A stretch of 64,000 bases of DNA from Streptomyces sp. XY006 (GTDB taxonomy: Bacteria > Actinomycetota > Actinomycetes > Streptomycetales > Streptomycetaceae), in the NCBI RefSeq assembly GCF_002237655.1, contig NZ_NOKT01000023.1:86367-150366 (forward strand), in the 5' to 3' direction. A program made the position numbers and the translations under genes. Positions 9,849 to 17,753 of this stretch are shown here, one piece after another (the stretch's first letter is position 1; the number at the start of each line of letters is the position of its first letter). The notes under the pieces were generated by a model. It saw only the letters and a program-made list of their open reading frames with translations, was not told where the DNA came from and ran no database searches.

Positions 9849-11417
9849 GTGGGACCCCACCGCAAGGCCCTGCGCACCACCGCCGTAGGCGCCGTCTCGG
9901 CGACCCTGCTCGCCGGAAGCGCCCTCGGAATCGCCCCCACCGCCCAGGCGGCACCACACCCGGTCCGCTTCGTCGACATCAAGGGCGACGGCGGCACCGT
10001 CCTCAAGGCCAACGTCGTCACCCCGGCCGGCGCCGACGGCACGCGCCGCTACCCGCTGCTCGTCATGCCGACCAGCTGGGGCCTGCCCCAGATCGAGTAC
10101 CTCGCCCAGGCCCAGCAGCTCGCCGACTCCGGCTACGTCGTCGTCACCTACAACGTGCGCGGCTTCTGGCAGTCGGGCGGCGAGATCGAGGTGGCCGGCC
10201 CACCCGACGTCGCCGACGCCTCGAAGGTCATCGACTGGGCGCTCGCGCACACCCCCTCAGACGCCGGGCACATCGGCATGGCGGGCGTCTCCTACGGCGC
10301 TGGCATCAGCCTGCTCACCGCGGCGCACGACCCCCGCGTCAAGGCGGTCGCCTCGCTGAGCGGCTGGGCCGACCTGATCGCCTCGATCTACTCCGGGCGC
10401 ACCCAGCACGTCCAGGCGGCCGCCCTGCTGGACGGGGCGAGCGTCGTCACGGGCCGCCAGGGAGCCGAAGTCCGCCAGGTCTTCGACGACTTCTACAGCT
10501 CCGACCTGGCCAAGGAGCCGGAGCTCGTCGCCTGGGGGAAGAAACGTTCCGCTGCGACCTACCTCGACCGGATCAACGACAACGGCACGGCGATCATGCT
10601 CGCCAACGCCTGGGGCGACTCGGTCTTCCCGCCCAACCAGTACGTCGGCTTCTACGAGAAACTGACCGGCCCCAAGCGGCTGGAGCTGCGCCCCGGCGAC
10701 CATGCCACCGCCGAGCTGACCGGCCTGTTCGGGCTGCCCAACGACGTGTGGAAGGACACCCGGCGCTGGTTCGACCATCACCTCAGGGGCGTGGACAACG
10801 GCATCGACCGCGAGCAGCCGGTCCGGCTCAAGTCCCGTTCCGCCGGGGGCTATGAGAGCTACCCGGACTGGAAGTCGGTCGGTGCGGACGCCCGGAAGAT
10901 CGCCCTCGCGGACACGAAGACCATCCGCGCGAACGTCAACTCGGGCGCCGACGGCGGGGTCGTCCTGCTCTCCAGCATCCTCGACCAGGTGACCCGGCTG
11001 CCCCCGATGGCCTCGATCCCGCTGCTCCCCCGCCGCTGGGCGGCCGTGTGGCAGTCGGAGAAGTACGCCACGGCCCAACAGGTGCGCGGCACGGCCAGAT
11101 TGCACACGACCCTCACCCCGACCGAGGAGAGCGGCACCCTCGTCGCGCACCTGTACGACGTGGGGCCGCTCGGCCTCGGCAAGCTGGTCTCCCACGCGCC
11201 GTACACCTTCCACGGGCGCACCCCCGGAAAGCCGTTCGGCGTCGACCTGGAGCTGTACTCCACGGCGTACGACGTCCCGGCCGGGCATCGCCTCGCCCTG
11301 GTCGTCGACACGGTCGACCCGCTCTACATCGAGCACAACCCGTCCGGCGCGCAGCTGACCTTCTCCTCGCCGGCGAACGACCCGTCGTACGTGTCGGTTC
11401 CGCTGCGCGAGCAGTGA
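9849..11417 (+). CDS. Secreted S15-family (X-Pro dipeptidyl-peptidase/CocE-like) hydrolase
   Basis: A 522-residue protein with a Sec-type signal peptide ending in QAAPHP (cleavage near residue 36-38). The alpha/beta-hydrolase core has the nucleophile Ser148 in GVSYGAG, an Asp near 257 in WGDSVFPPNQ, and His285 in PGDHATAEL. The C-terminal jelly-roll domain (about 370-520) is the type found in Xaa-Pro dipeptidyl peptidases and cocaine-esterase-like acylases. It therefore cleaves ester or amide bonds extracellularly; the substrate cannot be told. GTG 9849 was preferred because GAGGAG sits 5 bases upstream; an in-frame GTG at 9843 adds two residues. Confidence 0.85.
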   Translation: MGPHRKALRTTAVGAVSATLLAGSALGIAPTAQAAPHPVRFVDIKGDGGTVLKANVVTPAGADGTRRYPLLVMPTSWGLPQIEYLAQAQQLADSGYVVVTYNVRGFWQSGGEIEVAGPPDVADASKVIDWALAHTPSDAGHIGMAGVSYGAGISLLTAAHDPRVKAVASLSGWADLIASIYSGRTQHVQAAALLDGASVVTGRQGAEVRQVFDDFYSSDLAKEPELVAWGKKRSAATYLDRINDNGTAIMLANAWGDSVFPPNQYVGFYEKLTGPKRLELRPGDHATAELTGLFGLPNDVWKDTRRWFDHHLRGVDNGIDREQPVRLKSRSAGGYESYPDWKSVGADARKIALADTKTIRANVNSGADGGVVLLSSILDQVTRLPPMASIPLLPRRWAAVWQSEKYATAQQVRGTARLHTTLTPTEESGTLVAHLYDVGPLGLGKLVSHAPYTFHGRTPGKPFGVDLELYSTAYDVPAGHRLALVVDTVDPLYIEHNPSGAQLTFSSPANDPSYVSVPLREQ

Positions 11418-11460
11418 TCTCCGGCTGCCGCCGGACGGGCCTGGCCGATGTGAACCACCG

Positions 11461-11485
11461 CCCCCGTGGCCTGGTACCGCGGGGG
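11461..11485. terminator. Probable bidirectional terminator hairpin
   Basis: CCCCCG (11461-11466) pairs with CGGGGG (11480-11485) around a 13-base loop in the gap between the convergent S15 hydrolase and gluA genes. There is no clear T tract, as is usual in this genus. The rest of the 220-bp gap shows no gene. Confidence 0.4.
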
Positions 11486-11637
11486 CCGCACCCGGCGGGA
11501 GACGCCCCGCGGACCGGGCGGGCGGTCTGCTCACCCCGAACGGATCGGCGACCTTCGGCGAAGTCCCCCTCTCCACAGGGATGAAGGGCACATCGTAGTC
11601 GAGGTCCGGCCCGGGGCTCCGTCCGGTGCCCGCCCGT

Positions 11638-12381
11638 TCAGTGCTTGAGGATCTTGGAGAGGAAGTCCTTGGCGCGGTCGCTGGTGGGGTTGGTGAAGAA
11701 CTCGTCGGGCGTGCGGTCCTCGACGATCCGGCCGTCGGCCATGAAGACGACGCGGTTGGCGGCCGAGCGGGCGAAGCCCATCTCGTGCGTGACGACGATC
11801 ATGGTCATGCCCTCGCGGGCGAGCTGCCTCATGACCTCCAGCACCTCGTTGATCATCTCCGGGTCGAGGGCCGAGGTCGGCTCGTCGAAGAGCATCGCCT
11901 TGGGCTCCATGGCCAGGGCGCGGGCGATGGCCACACGCTGCTGCTGGCCGCCGGAGAGCTGCGCCGGGTACTTGTCCGCCTGGTCGGCGACGCCGACCCG
12001 GTCGAGGAGTTCGCGGGAGCGCCGGTCGGCGTCCTCCTTCCCGCGCCCGCGGACCTTGACCTGCCCCAGGGAGACGTTCTGCAGCACGGTCTTGTGGGCG
12101 AAGAGGTTGAACGACTGGAAGACCATGCCGACATCGGCGCGCAGCCGCGCCAGCGGCTTGCCCTCCTCCGGAAGCGGCTGCCCGTCGAGGACGATCTGCC
12201 CGGACTCGATCGTCTCCAGACGGTTGATGGCCCGGCACAGGGTCGACTTGCCCGAACCCGACGGGCCGATGACCACGACCACCTCCCCCCGGCCGACGGT
12301 GAGGTTGATGTCCCGCAGCACATGCAGGTCCCCGAAGTGCTTGTTGACGTCACGCAGCTCGATCAGCGGATCGACGGCCAT
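11638..12381 (-). CDS. gluA: Amino-acid ABC transporter ATP-binding protein, GluA-like
   Basis: A 247-residue polar-amino-acid importer ATPase, highly similar in character to GluA/GlnQ: Walker A GPSGSGKST (39-47), Q-loop VFQSFNLF, signature LSGGQQQR, Walker B MLFDEPTSALDP and switch His in VTHEMGF. It would energise uptake of glutamate or a related amino acid at the inner face of the membrane. Normally gluB, gluC and gluD (binding protein and permeases) follow in the same operon; here the next gene downstream is convergent and unrelated, so the ATPase is an orphan in this window. It may serve a permease encoded elsewhere. The gluA name rests on similarity of motifs, not on context. Confidence 0.85.
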   Translation of the reverse strand: MAVDPLIELRDVNKHFGDLHVLRDINLTVGRGEVVVVIGPSGSGKSTLCRAINRLETIESGQIVLDGQPLPEEGKPLARLRADVGMVFQSFNLFAHKTVLQNVSLGQVKVRGRGKEDADRRSRELLDRVGVADQADKYPAQLSGGQQQRVAIARALAMEPKAMLFDEPTSALDPEMINEVLEVMRQLAREGMTMIVVTHEMGFARSAANRVVFMADGRIVEDRTPDEFFTNPTSDRAKDFLSKILKH

Positions 12382-12521
12382 ACTCAGCCCTACTCACTCT
12401 CAGCTGTGTGGTGGTTGCCGCAACGTATCCAGGCACGATCGGTTGTGTCGGGCGACACGCACTTTTCGATCATTAGCCGTATTTACGTCGGACTTTAGGC
12501 CAAAGCTTCTGGCCTCAGGGC

Positions 12522-12929
12522 TCAGGACTCGGCGACTTCGGCGTACAGCTGGGACAGTTCGGGCACCCCGTGGGCGGCCCACTCGTGGCCGGAGTCCACG
12601 ACGTCGAACTCCCGGCCGGAGGTGAGCCGCACGACGGGCTGGCCGTCGGACCGGATCTCCCAGGCGGCGCCGGGCACCGTGCGCACGATCACGGTGCCCA
12701 GGTAGAGCCCGGCGTCGTTGCCGAGCCAGGTCAGGGTCTCCTCGTCGTCCCGCCAGCGCGGGACGAGCTGGTCGAGCGCCTCCAGGGAGGCCGCCGAGTC
12801 GTCCAGCCGGACACCCTCCCGGGACGCCTGGTAGCGGAGCAGTTCGCACTCGGCGAGGAGGTCCGCGATGCCCGCCGGATCGGGGAACCCCACCTTCGGG
12901 CGCCGGTGGCCCAGGAAAGGGATGTTCAT
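12522..12929 (-). CDS. DUF6278 family protein
   Basis: A 135-residue soluble protein without signal or membrane segment, recognised as the streptomycete DUF6278 type (IADLLAECELLRYQASREGVRLDDSAASL..., then LTWLGNDAGLYLGTVIV). It resembles immunity/SUKH-size alpha-beta proteins but has no assigned function. It is 140 bp upstream of gluA on the same strand. An AGGCC...GGCCT hairpin at 12497-12515, just after its stop, may terminate its transcript and so separate it from gluA. Confidence 0.7.
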   Translation of the reverse strand: MNIPFLGHRRPKVGFPDPAGIADLLAECELLRYQASREGVRLDDSAASLEALDQLVPRWRDDEETLTWLGNDAGLYLGTVIVRTVPGAAWEIRSDGQPVVRLTSGREFDVVDSGHEWAAHGVPELSQLYAEVAES

Positions 12930-13137
12930 ACGTCCAGCGTGTCATTCGTACCGCCGTATGCACCACAGGGCGCGCGGACCGGGCGCGGTGGCCGAGTTCA
13001 CGCCGAGTTCGCGCGGCGCTCGTTGACGCGCCCCCGCCGTCTCCCTACTTTCACCGTGCGCCTTGCGCACCGGCGGTCGCGGGCTCTTCCGCGCGGCGGG
13101 TGTCGCGTCGTGTCCCGACGAGCGGGAGGAGTCGGCC

Positions 13138-14904
13138 GTGCGCCGATGTGTCCGGGGGATCCTGGTCGTCCTGGCCCTGTGCGGGTCACTGGTGCCGGCG
13201 GTGTCGGCGGAGGCCGCCGAGGCCCCACGCGCCGCGCCGCTGCCGCTGGAGCGGCTGTTCGACAACAGCGCCGTCAGCGACGACGGCCGGCCCGGGGAAG
13301 CGGACTTCGACGGCGCCGGGGCCTCGCTGTCGGCGGGCGACCTCACGGCCGCGGGCTGGACGCCCGGCCGCACCCTCACCGTGCAGGGTGCCCGGCTGAC
13401 CTGGCCGAAGCGGCGGCCCGGTGAGCCGGACAACGTCCGCGCCGCCGGGCAGGACGTCCGGGTCACCGGGCGCGGCGACGCCCTGGCCTTCCTGGTGGCG
13501 GGCACCTCCGGCGCGCCGGCGGGCGGCCCGGGCACGGTGGTGTACGCGGACGGCACGCGCTCCGCGTACCGGCTGACCGCGCCCGACTGGCGCACCGGTC
13601 CGCTCGCCACCAAGGCCGTCGCCCTGCCGCACGTCAACACGCCCGGCGGGCAACTCGCCGAACGGGCCCGCCTGTACGTGGTGACGGTGCCGCTGGTTCC
13701 GGGGCGCGCGGTCGCCTCGGTGCGGCTGCCGGACGCGGCCGGGCTGCACGTCTTCGCGGTCTCGGTCCGCGCGGCGACGGCGGGCTGGACGGGCGGCTGG
13801 ACGACGTCCACCGGCGGCTACGCGGCCGTCGGGCCGTGGACGGACCGCACGCTGCGGCTGGTGGTGCACACCTCGGCCGGCGGGCCCCGGGTGCGGGTGC
13901 GGTTCGACAACACCTTCGCCGCGTCGCCCGTGCGGATCGGCCGTGCGACGGTGGCCGTGCGGGCGTCGGGGGCGGCCGCGCGGGGCACACCAGTGGCGCT
14001 GTCCTTCGGCGGGGCGGCGGGCGTGGAGATCCCGGCCGGGGCGCAGGCGTACAGCGACCCCCTCGGCTTCGCCGTGCCCGCCGGCACCGACCTGCTGGTG
14101 AGCTTCCACCTGCCCGGCACCGTGACGGCGGCGCCGGTGCACCGGCTCGCGCAGCAGCGGTCGTACGTCAGCGAACCCGGCGACCACACGGCGGACGGCT
14201 CGGCCGGGCCCTACACCTCGGTGATCACCGCCTGGCCGCTGCTGGCCGGGGTCGACGTGGGCGGCGGCCCGGGGTCCGTGGTGCTGCTCGGGGACTCGAT
14301 CACCGACGGCGACAAATCGACGGTGGACGCGAACCGGCGCTGGCCGGACGTCCTGGCCGGGCGGCTCCTCGCCCAGAGCGCCGTCCCGCGCTACGGCGTG
14401 CTCAACCAGGGCGTCTCGGGCAACCGGGTCGTCACCGACCGGTACCCCGGCGACGGGGTGTCCACGGACACGGCCGGGGTGAGCGCCCTGCACCGGTTCG
14501 ACCGGGACGTGCTCGCCCAGACGTCGGCGCGTACGGCGATCGTCTTCGAGGGCGTCAACGACCTGCGGTGGGACACCTCGGCGGAGGGGGTGATCGCCGG
14601 GCTGCGGGAGCTCGCGGAGCGCGGGCGCGCCCGGGGCGTGCGGATGCTCGCCGCGACGATCCTGCCCTGTGCGGGCGAGGCGCGGTGCACCGCCGCCGTG
14701 GACACCGAGCGCCGGGCCGTGAACGCGTGGATCCGGGACGGCGGGGTCTTCGACGGCGTGCTCGACTTCGACGCGGTGGTCCGGGATCCGCAGCAGCCGT
14801 CCCGGATGCTGCCCGCCTACGACAGCGGGGACCATCTGCATCCGGGCGACGCGGGCCTCGCGGCCCTGGCGGACTCGGTGGATCTGCGGCTGCTGCAGCC
14901 CTAG
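13138..14904 (+). CDS. Secreted SGNH/GDSL-family esterase or lipase
   Basis: A 588-residue secreted hydrolase. The signal peptide runs to about residue 27 (SAEAAEA). Residues 30-370 form a beta-rich accessory region; the SGNH domain occupies about 378-588. Block I is LLGDSITDG with nucleophile Ser387, block II Gly in GVSGNRVV, block III Asn in EGVNDLRWD, and block V Asp565-x-x-His568 in DHLHPGDAG. The GTG at 13138 has a strong GGGAGGAG site 6 bases upstream and begins the signal peptide directly. Its stop codon overlaps that of the convergent exonuclease III gene (shared CTAG). The substrate, lipid or polysaccharide ester, is not determinable. Confidence 0.87.
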   Translation: MRRCVRGILVVLALCGSLVPAVSAEAAEAPRAAPLPLERLFDNSAVSDDGRPGEADFDGAGASLSAGDLTAAGWTPGRTLTVQGARLTWPKRRPGEPDNVRAAGQDVRVTGRGDALAFLVAGTSGAPAGGPGTVVYADGTRSAYRLTAPDWRTGPLATKAVALPHVNTPGGQLAERARLYVVTVPLVPGRAVASVRLPDAAGLHVFAVSVRAATAGWTGGWTTSTGGYAAVGPWTDRTLRLVVHTSAGGPRVRVRFDNTFAASPVRIGRATVAVRASGAAARGTPVALSFGGAAGVEIPAGAQAYSDPLGFAVPAGTDLLVSFHLPGTVTAAPVHRLAQQRSYVSEPGDHTADGSAGPYTSVITAWPLLAGVDVGGGPGSVVLLGDSITDGDKSTVDANRRWPDVLAGRLLAQSAVPRYGVLNQGVSGNRVVTDRYPGDGVSTDTAGVSALHRFDRDVLAQTSARTAIVFEGVNDLRWDTSAEGVIAGLRELAERGRARGVRMLAATILPCAGEARCTAAVDTERRAVNAWIRDGGVFDGVLDFDAVVRDPQQPSRMLPAYDSGDHLHPGDAGLAALADSVDLRLLQP

Positions 14905-15680
14905 ACGTCGAGGTCCACCACGACCGGGGCGTGGTCCGAGGCGCCCTTGCCCTTGCGCTCCTCGCGGTCCACGTACGCGTCCTTGACGGCCTGCGCGAAC
15001 GGCTCGTTGCCGTACACCAGGTCGATGCGCATGCCGCGGTTCTTCGGGAAGCAGAGCTGGCGGTAGTCCCAGTACGTGAAGGGGTGCTCGTACTTCAGGG
15101 GCCGCGGGACCACGTCCGACAGGCCGGCCTCGCGCAGCGAGGCCAGGGCGGCGCGCTCGGCGGGCGTGACGTGCGTGGAGCCCTCGAAGAACGCCGGGTC
15201 GAAGACGTCGTCGTCCGTCGGCGCCACGTTGTAGTCGCCCATCACCGCGAAGGGGCGGCCGCCGGCCGCGTCACCGGCGACGGCCGCCGTGAGGGCCTCG
15301 AACCACTGCAGCTTGTAGGCGTAGTGGGGGTGGTCCACCTCACGGCCGTTGGGCACGTAGACCGACCAGACGCGGACCGGGCCGCAGGTCGCCGAGATCG
15401 CACGGGGCTCCACCGAGCCGTCGAAGCCGGGGTCGCCGGGCAGGCCCTTCACGACGTCCTCGAGGCCGACGCGGGAGAGCACCGCCACGCCGTTCCACCG
15501 GCCGGTCGCGTGCACCGCCGACTCGTAGCCCAGCTCGCGCAGCTGCTCCGCGGGGAACTGCTCCTCGGCGACCTTGGCCTCCTGCAGGCACAGCACGTCC
15601 GTGCCGCTGCTCTCCAGCCAGGCCAGGAGCCTCGGCAGGCGGGCGGTGATCGAGTTCACGTTCCAGGTCGCGATGCGCAT
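14901..15680 (-). CDS. xth: Exodeoxyribonuclease III
   Basis: A 259-residue DNA repair enzyme (AP endonuclease/3'-5' exonuclease) of the exonuclease III/APE1 fold. Visible active-site pieces: WNVNS near residue 6-10, the metal-binding Glu34 in LQEAKV, GDYNVAPTDDDVF with catalytic Asp/Asn, and the C-terminal SDHAPVVVDL with catalytic His. Length is normal for the family. Its last codons overlap the convergent SGNH hydrolase gene by 4 bp, so transcription from both sides meets here without a spacer. Confidence 0.93.
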   Translation of the reverse strand: MRIATWNVNSITARLPRLLAWLESSGTDVLCLQEAKVAEEQFPAEQLRELGYESAVHATGRWNGVAVLSRVGLEDVVKGLPGDPGFDGSVEPRAISATCGPVRVWSVYVPNGREVDHPHYAYKLQWFEALTAAVAGDAAGGRPFAVMGDYNVAPTDDDVFDPAFFEGSTHVTPAERAALASLREAGLSDVVPRPLKYEHPFTYWDYRQLCFPKNRGMRIDLVYGNEPFAQAVKDAYVDREERKGKGASDHAPVVVDLDV

Positions 15681-15733
15681 GCCTCACAACCTACCCGGAG
15701 GGTGTGACAACACGGCCCGGTCCCCGCGGGCCC

Positions 15734-16369
15734 TCAGACCTCGGCGGAGTCCCCCGGGGTCAGCCGCAGGTGTTCCGAGCCGCCGAGCTGCCCGATCTGG
15801 CGGTCGTAGACGGGGCGGGCCAGGTCGGTGAGGAGGGCGTCGTGGATGTCGTAGGCGCGCCGCGGCCGCACCTCGCGGACGTAGTCGATGACCTCGGAGA
15901 TCTTGCTCCAGGGGGCCATCACGGGAAGCATCAGCGTCTCGACCGGCTGGCCGGGGACGGTGAGGGCGTCGCCGGGGTGGAAGACCTTGCCGCCGTCGAC
16001 GAGGTAGCCGACGTTGGTGATGCGCGGGATGTCCGGGTGGATCACCGCGTGGAGTTCGCCGTGGACCTGGACGTCGAAGCCCGCGGCGGTGAAGGTGTCG
16101 CCGTGGCCGACGGTGTGGACGCGGCCGGGAAAGGCGGAGGAGATCTTCTCCGCGACCGACTTCAGGGTCCAGATCTCGGCGGCCGGGTTGTCCTCCATCG
16201 CGGCGCGCAGCCGGAACTCGTCGAAGTGGTCGGGGTGCTCGTGGGTGACGAGGATCGCGTCCGCGCCGAGCGCGGCGTCCTCCTCGGTGAACCCGCCGGG
16301 GTCGAGGACGAGGGTCCGGCCGTCCTTCTCCAGGCGGACGCAGGCGTGCGACTTCTTCGTGAGCTTCAT
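15734..16369 (-). CDS. MBL-fold metal-dependent hydrolase
   Basis: A 211-residue metallo-beta-lactamase-fold protein of the UPF0173/UlaG-like type. The metal-binding motif THEHPDHFDE is at about residues 43-52, followed by GHGDTFTAAGFDVQVHG and a late FHPGDAL and YDIHDALL. The reaction is unknown; relatives include L-ascorbate-6-phosphate lactonase and phospholipase-D-like enzymes. It lies 33 bp downstream of the PcaDC-like gene on the same strand and 53 bp upstream of xth, so it may share the pcaDC transcript. Confidence 0.8.
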   Translation of the reverse strand: MKLTKKSHACVRLEKDGRTLVLDPGGFTEEDAALGADAILVTHEHPDHFDEFRLRAAMEDNPAAEIWTLKSVAEKISSAFPGRVHTVGHGDTFTAAGFDVQVHGELHAVIHPDIPRITNVGYLVDGGKVFHPGDALTVPGQPVETLMLPVMAPWSKISEVIDYVREVRPRRAYDIHDALLTDLARPVYDRQIGQLGGSEHLRLTPGDSAEV

Positions 16370-16402
16370 GATTCCATCCTGCCTCCGCGCTCCTGCGCGG
16401 GC

Positions 16403-17707
16403 TCACTCCTGGGGTGTGGTCTCCTCGCGGATGACCTGCTGGGCCACCTTGAAGGCGCTGTTCGCCGCGGGCACGCCGCAGTAGACGGCCGCCTGGAGCA
16501 GCACTTCCTTGATCTCGCCGGGGGTCAGGCCGTTACGCAGGGCGGCTCTGGTGTGGAAGGCCAGCTCGTCCAGGTGGCCGCCGGCGACCAGGGCGGTGAG
16601 GGTGACGCAGCTGCGGGTGCGCCGGTCCAGCCCGGGCCGGTCCCAGACCTCGCCCCAGGCGTAGCGGGTGACGAACTCCTGGAAGTCCCCCGAGAACTCG
16701 TCGGCCTGGGCCAGGGCCCGGTCCACGTGGGCGTCGCCGAGCACCTCCCGGCGGACCTTGAGCCCGGCGTCGTACGGGTCGGGCCGGCCCTGCCCCTGCG
16801 GTACGGCGACCGGGGCGATCTCGGCGACGGGGCCGGTCTGCGGCGGCTGCTGCGGGGCCGGGGAGAGGACCGGCTTGAGGGCGGCGGCGGGCAGGGCGGT
16901 CTGGCCGGTGGAGGTCTCGAAGACGGGCTGCCAGGCGGTGGAGAAGTGCCGCACGAGCAGGTCGGTGACGGCGGCGGGCTGCTCCACCGGCACCAGGTGC
17001 GAGGCCCCGGGGACGACGGCGAGGCGGGCGTCCGGGATGCCGGCGACCAGGGTGCGGGCCTCGGCGGGCCCGGTGACCTGGTCGTCCGAGCCGACGAGGA
17101 CCAGGGTGGGGACGCCGACGCGGCCGAGCTCGCTGCGGACGTCGAAGGAGGCGAGCGCCTCGCAGGCGGCGATGTAGCAGCCGGGGTCGGTGGTGCGCAC
17201 CATCTGCACGGCCCACTCGGTGATGGCGGGCTGCGCGGCGGCGAACCCGCCGGTGAACCAGCGCTCGGGCGCGGTCCGGGCCATGGGGTCGAGGCCGTTG
17301 GTGCGGACGATCACACCCCGCTGGCGGAACTCGTCGGCCGTGCCGAAGCGCGGCGAGGCCGCGATCAGCGCCAGGGAGGCGAGCCGCTCGGGGTGGCGCA
17401 GGGCCAGCTCGATGCCGACGGCGCCGCCGAGCGCGCAGCCGGCGTAGCCGAAGCGCTGCACCCCGAGGCCTTCCAGGGTGACCAGCAGCCGTGTGGTGAG
17501 GTCGGTGACCGAACCGGCCGGGTACGCGGGCGCGCCGCCGTGGCCCGGCAGGTCGAACCGGAAGACGCGCCACTGCTTGGTCAGCTCGGGGATCTGGCGG
17601 TCCCACATGTGCCATGTGGTACCCAGTGAGGGACCCAGGATCAGGACCGGAGCGTCTTCTGGCCCGTCAAAGCGGTATTGCAGGGTGTTCGGGGGTGTCT
17701 CACTCAC
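16403..17707 (-). CDS. PcaD-PcaC-type fusion: alpha/beta-hydrolase plus carboxymuconolactone decarboxylase domain
   Basis: A 434-residue fusion. Residues 1-265 form an alpha/beta-hydrolase domain like 3-oxoadipate enol-lactonase (PcaD); residues 305-425 form a carboxymuconolactone decarboxylase domain (PcaC) with the RSCVTLTALVAGG...ELAFH block and YCGVPAAN. In the protocatechuate branch of the beta-ketoadipate pathway such fusions decarboxylate and then hydrolyse the lactone. Oddly, the nucleophile elbow reads GCALGG where PcaD has G-x-S-x-G: Ala92 replaces the catalytic Ser. No other pca gene is present. It may be a paralogue with decarboxylase-like or non-lactonase activity. GTG 17707 was chosen because it begins the homologous region. 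Confidence 0.8.
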   Translation of the reverse strand: MSETPPNTLQYRFDGPEDAPVLILGPSLGTTWHMWDRQIPELTKQWRVFRFDLPGHGGAPAYPAGSVTDLTTRLLVTLEGLGVQRFGYAGCALGGAVGIELALRHPERLASLALIAASPRFGTADEFRQRGVIVRTNGLDPMARTAPERWFTGGFAAAQPAITEWAVQMVRTTDPGCYIAACEALASFDVRSELGRVGVPTLVLVGSDDQVTGPAEARTLVAGIPDARLAVVPGASHLVPVEQPAAVTDLLVRHFSTAWQPVFETSTGQTALPAAALKPVLSPAPQQPPQTGPVAEIAPVAVPQGQGRPDPYDAGLKVRREVLGDAHVDRALAQADEFSGDFQEFVTRYAWGEVWDRPGLDRRTRSCVTLTALVAGGHLDELAFHTRAALRNGLTPGEIKEVLLQAAVYCGVPAANSAFKVAQQVIREETTPQE

Positions 17708-17753
17708 GCCCCAGACCCTCTCACGTCTCACGGACGCCCCTATAACGCGGGGG
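17608..17753. repeat. Left copy of 146-bp direct repeat (pcaDC 5' end and leader)
   Basis: These 146 bp, the first 33 codons of the pcaDC-like gene plus 46 bp of leader, recur without gaps at 58274-58419 in the same orientation, offset 40,666 bp, with 13 mismatches (about 91 % identity by my count). Weaker similarity continues about 12 bp further on the right side of each copy. The two copies bracket the accessory-looking central block. Confidence 0.85.

Noticed and set aside
15704..17629. A 641-codon plus-strand frame across the MBL and pcaDC genes
   Set aside because: Antisense shadow; Gly/Val/Asp-rich with no domain.
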